Assembly (NCBI GenBank): GCA_041567315.1
Contig: JBFGCA010000176.1
Span: forward strand, 1-6,448
Reading direction: 5' to 3'
Length of the DNA: 6,448 nucleotides
Source: JBFGCA01 sp041567315
GTDB lineage: Bacteria > Acidobacteriota > Thermoanaerobaculia > Multivoradales > JAHEKO01
The notes beneath the pieces are model-generated. The model made no database searches. It saw nothing but the letters and a program-made list of their open reading frames with translations, and had not been told where the DNA came from. Positions 5,818 through 6,448 of the stretch are shown here, piece by piece (positions within the stretch are counted from its first letter, which is position 1; each line of letters begins with the position of its first letter). The position numbers and the translations under genes were made by a program.

Positions 5818-6312
5818 CTGGTCGCGGTCGCCCTCGGCAGCAACCTGGGCCCCTCCGAGACCACCCTGCGCCACGCCGTCGCCCACCTCAAGCGCCACCT
5901 CCGAGACCTCCGGATCGCACCCCTCTACCGCACCGCCGCCCTCCCCGACCCCCGCCAGCCGCCCTTCCTGAACACCGTCCTCGTCGGTCACAGCCGCCTC
6001 GCCCCGGAGGCGCTGCTGGCGCTCGGCAAGGCGCTCGAGCTGGCCGTCGGTCGGCGGCCCGGTCCGCGCGACGCCCCGCGGCCGCTCGACGTCGACCTGC
6101 TGCTCTGGGGCTCGCGGGTCGCCGACGCTCCCGAGCTGACCCTCCCCCACCCCCGCCTCCGCCAGCGGCGCTTCTACCTGGCGCCGCTCGCCGACCTCGA
6201 GCCCACCCTCCCGGTCCCCCCCGACGGCGCCACCGTCGCCCACCTCCTCGCCACCCTCGGCACCACCCAGCCCATCCAGCGCATCCCCTGGACCGCCCCC
6301 CCGCCAGGCTAG
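5818..6312 (+). CDS. folK: 6-hydroxymethyl-7,8-dihydropterin pyrophosphokinase (HPPK), start codon uncertain
   Basis: FolK transfers pyrophosphate from ATP to 6-hydroxymethyl-dihydropterin in the cytoplasm, giving the substrate of dihydropteroate synthase in folate synthesis. Counted from CTG 5818 the protein has 164 residues, the usual HPPK length. Visible motifs are VAVALGSNLGPSE (2-14), the pterin-side LYRTAAL..P...PPFLNTVL (36-55), LGKALELAVGR (69-79), the metal-binding RPLDVDLLLWG (88-98, D91 and D93 equivalent to the Mg-binding Asp pair) and LPHPRLRQRRFYLAPLADL (109-127). There is no ATG, GTG or TTG in frame between 5533 and the GSNLG motif. CTG 5818, one codon before Val-Ala-Val, is the best fit by length. 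It follows the FYDLN stop by 10 bases in the +1 frame, so translation is probably coupled. Identity is sure; the exact start is not. Confidence 0.9.
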   Translation: MVAVALGSNLGPSETTLRHAVAHLKRHLRDLRIAPLYRTAALPDPRQPPFLNTVLVGHSRLAPEALLALGKALELAVGRRPGPRDAPRPLDVDLLLWGSRVADAPELTLPHPRLRQRRFYLAPLADLEPTLPVPPDGATVAHLLATLGTTQPIQRIPWTAPPPG

Positions 6313-6448
6313 TGTCCCGTGCGGTAAGTTCCTTTACATTCGAGCGGCGCTGCATCCCGCTGGGCGGCGTTGCTCCTCGGTCACGTATAGCCCGATACGC
6401 TCAATCGTCGCGCCTTGCCCAGCGGGCGCTTCGCCGCTCTCGGTGTGA
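6313..6448. repeat. Nested imperfect palindromic element after folK, cut by the window edge
   Basis: No gene is visible in this 136-base stretch. Arms 6342-6365 and 6417-6439 are inverted copies of each other (about 20 of 24 positions pair; both share GAGCGGCG and CCCGCTGGGC or their complements). Inside them GGCG (6366-6369) pairs with CGCC (6411-6414), and CGTAT (6384-6388) pairs with ATACG (6395-6399) around a 6-base loop. All centres fall near 6391. A further small inverted repeat, GTAA/TTAC (6324-6337), lies outside the left arm; its mirror would be beyond 6448. The element begins right after the folK stop. It may be a REP/MITE-like dispersed repeat and could act as a transcription terminator, although it lacks a T tract. 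Confidence 0.7.

Noticed and set aside
5346..5891. Minus-strand frame with a strongly hydrophobic Val/Phe/Leu segment, resembling a membrane protein
   Set aside because: The hydrophobicity is the reverse complement of GAC/GAG/GAA codons in the acidic tail, so it is a strand artefact. It has no supporting start signals.
1..6448. tRNA, rRNA, CRISPR arrays, insertion sequences or phage genes
   Set aside because: No tRNA-like cloverleaf ends, regularly spaced repeats, transposase motifs or phage proteins were seen. The only mobile-like candidate is the palindrome at the right edge.

Overview
This is a very GC-rich window with dense, short-spaced genes. It comes from a Gram-negative bacterium: it encodes a periplasmic LolA-type lipoprotein carrier, which implies an outer membrane. 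The tgt-yajC-secD-secF order, the zinc-ribbon FYDLN protein with a very acidic tail, and GTG starts suit an Acidobacteriota or deltaproteobacterial/Myxococcota-like genome. That placement is an inference, because no rRNA or other lineage marker is present.

Left to right: (1) positions 1-135, minus strand, hold the first 45 codons of a gene that runs out of the window, possibly RelA/SpoT-like, with its own -10-like box upstream. (2) Positions 212-5305, minus strand, look like one transcription unit read lolA > tgt > yajC > secD > secF, with gaps of 45, 15, -4 and 45 bases. YajC, SecD and SecF are the accessory part of the Sec translocase, LolA carries lipoproteins across the periplasm, and Tgt makes queuosine tRNA. 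Apart from Tgt, the unit is devoted to protein export and envelope building. (3) Positions 5306-5444 are a divergent promoter region with two back-to-back sigma70-like promoters whose -35 boxes are 6 bases apart. (4) Plus strand: an FYDLN/zinc-ribbon acidic protein (5445-5807) followed at once by folK (5818-6312), the folate-pathway pyrophosphokinase. (5) Positions 6313-6448 hold no gene but most of a nested, long imperfect palindrome, probably a dispersed repeat or MITE-like element cut by the window edge.

Most of the window is conserved housekeeping content. The items that deserve attention are an insertion of about 85 residues in the periplasmic domain of SecF that resembles a ComEA-type helix-hairpin-helix module, a folK gene with no ATG/GTG/TTG start anywhere near its conserved N-terminus, the divergent promoter pair, and the right-edge palindrome.
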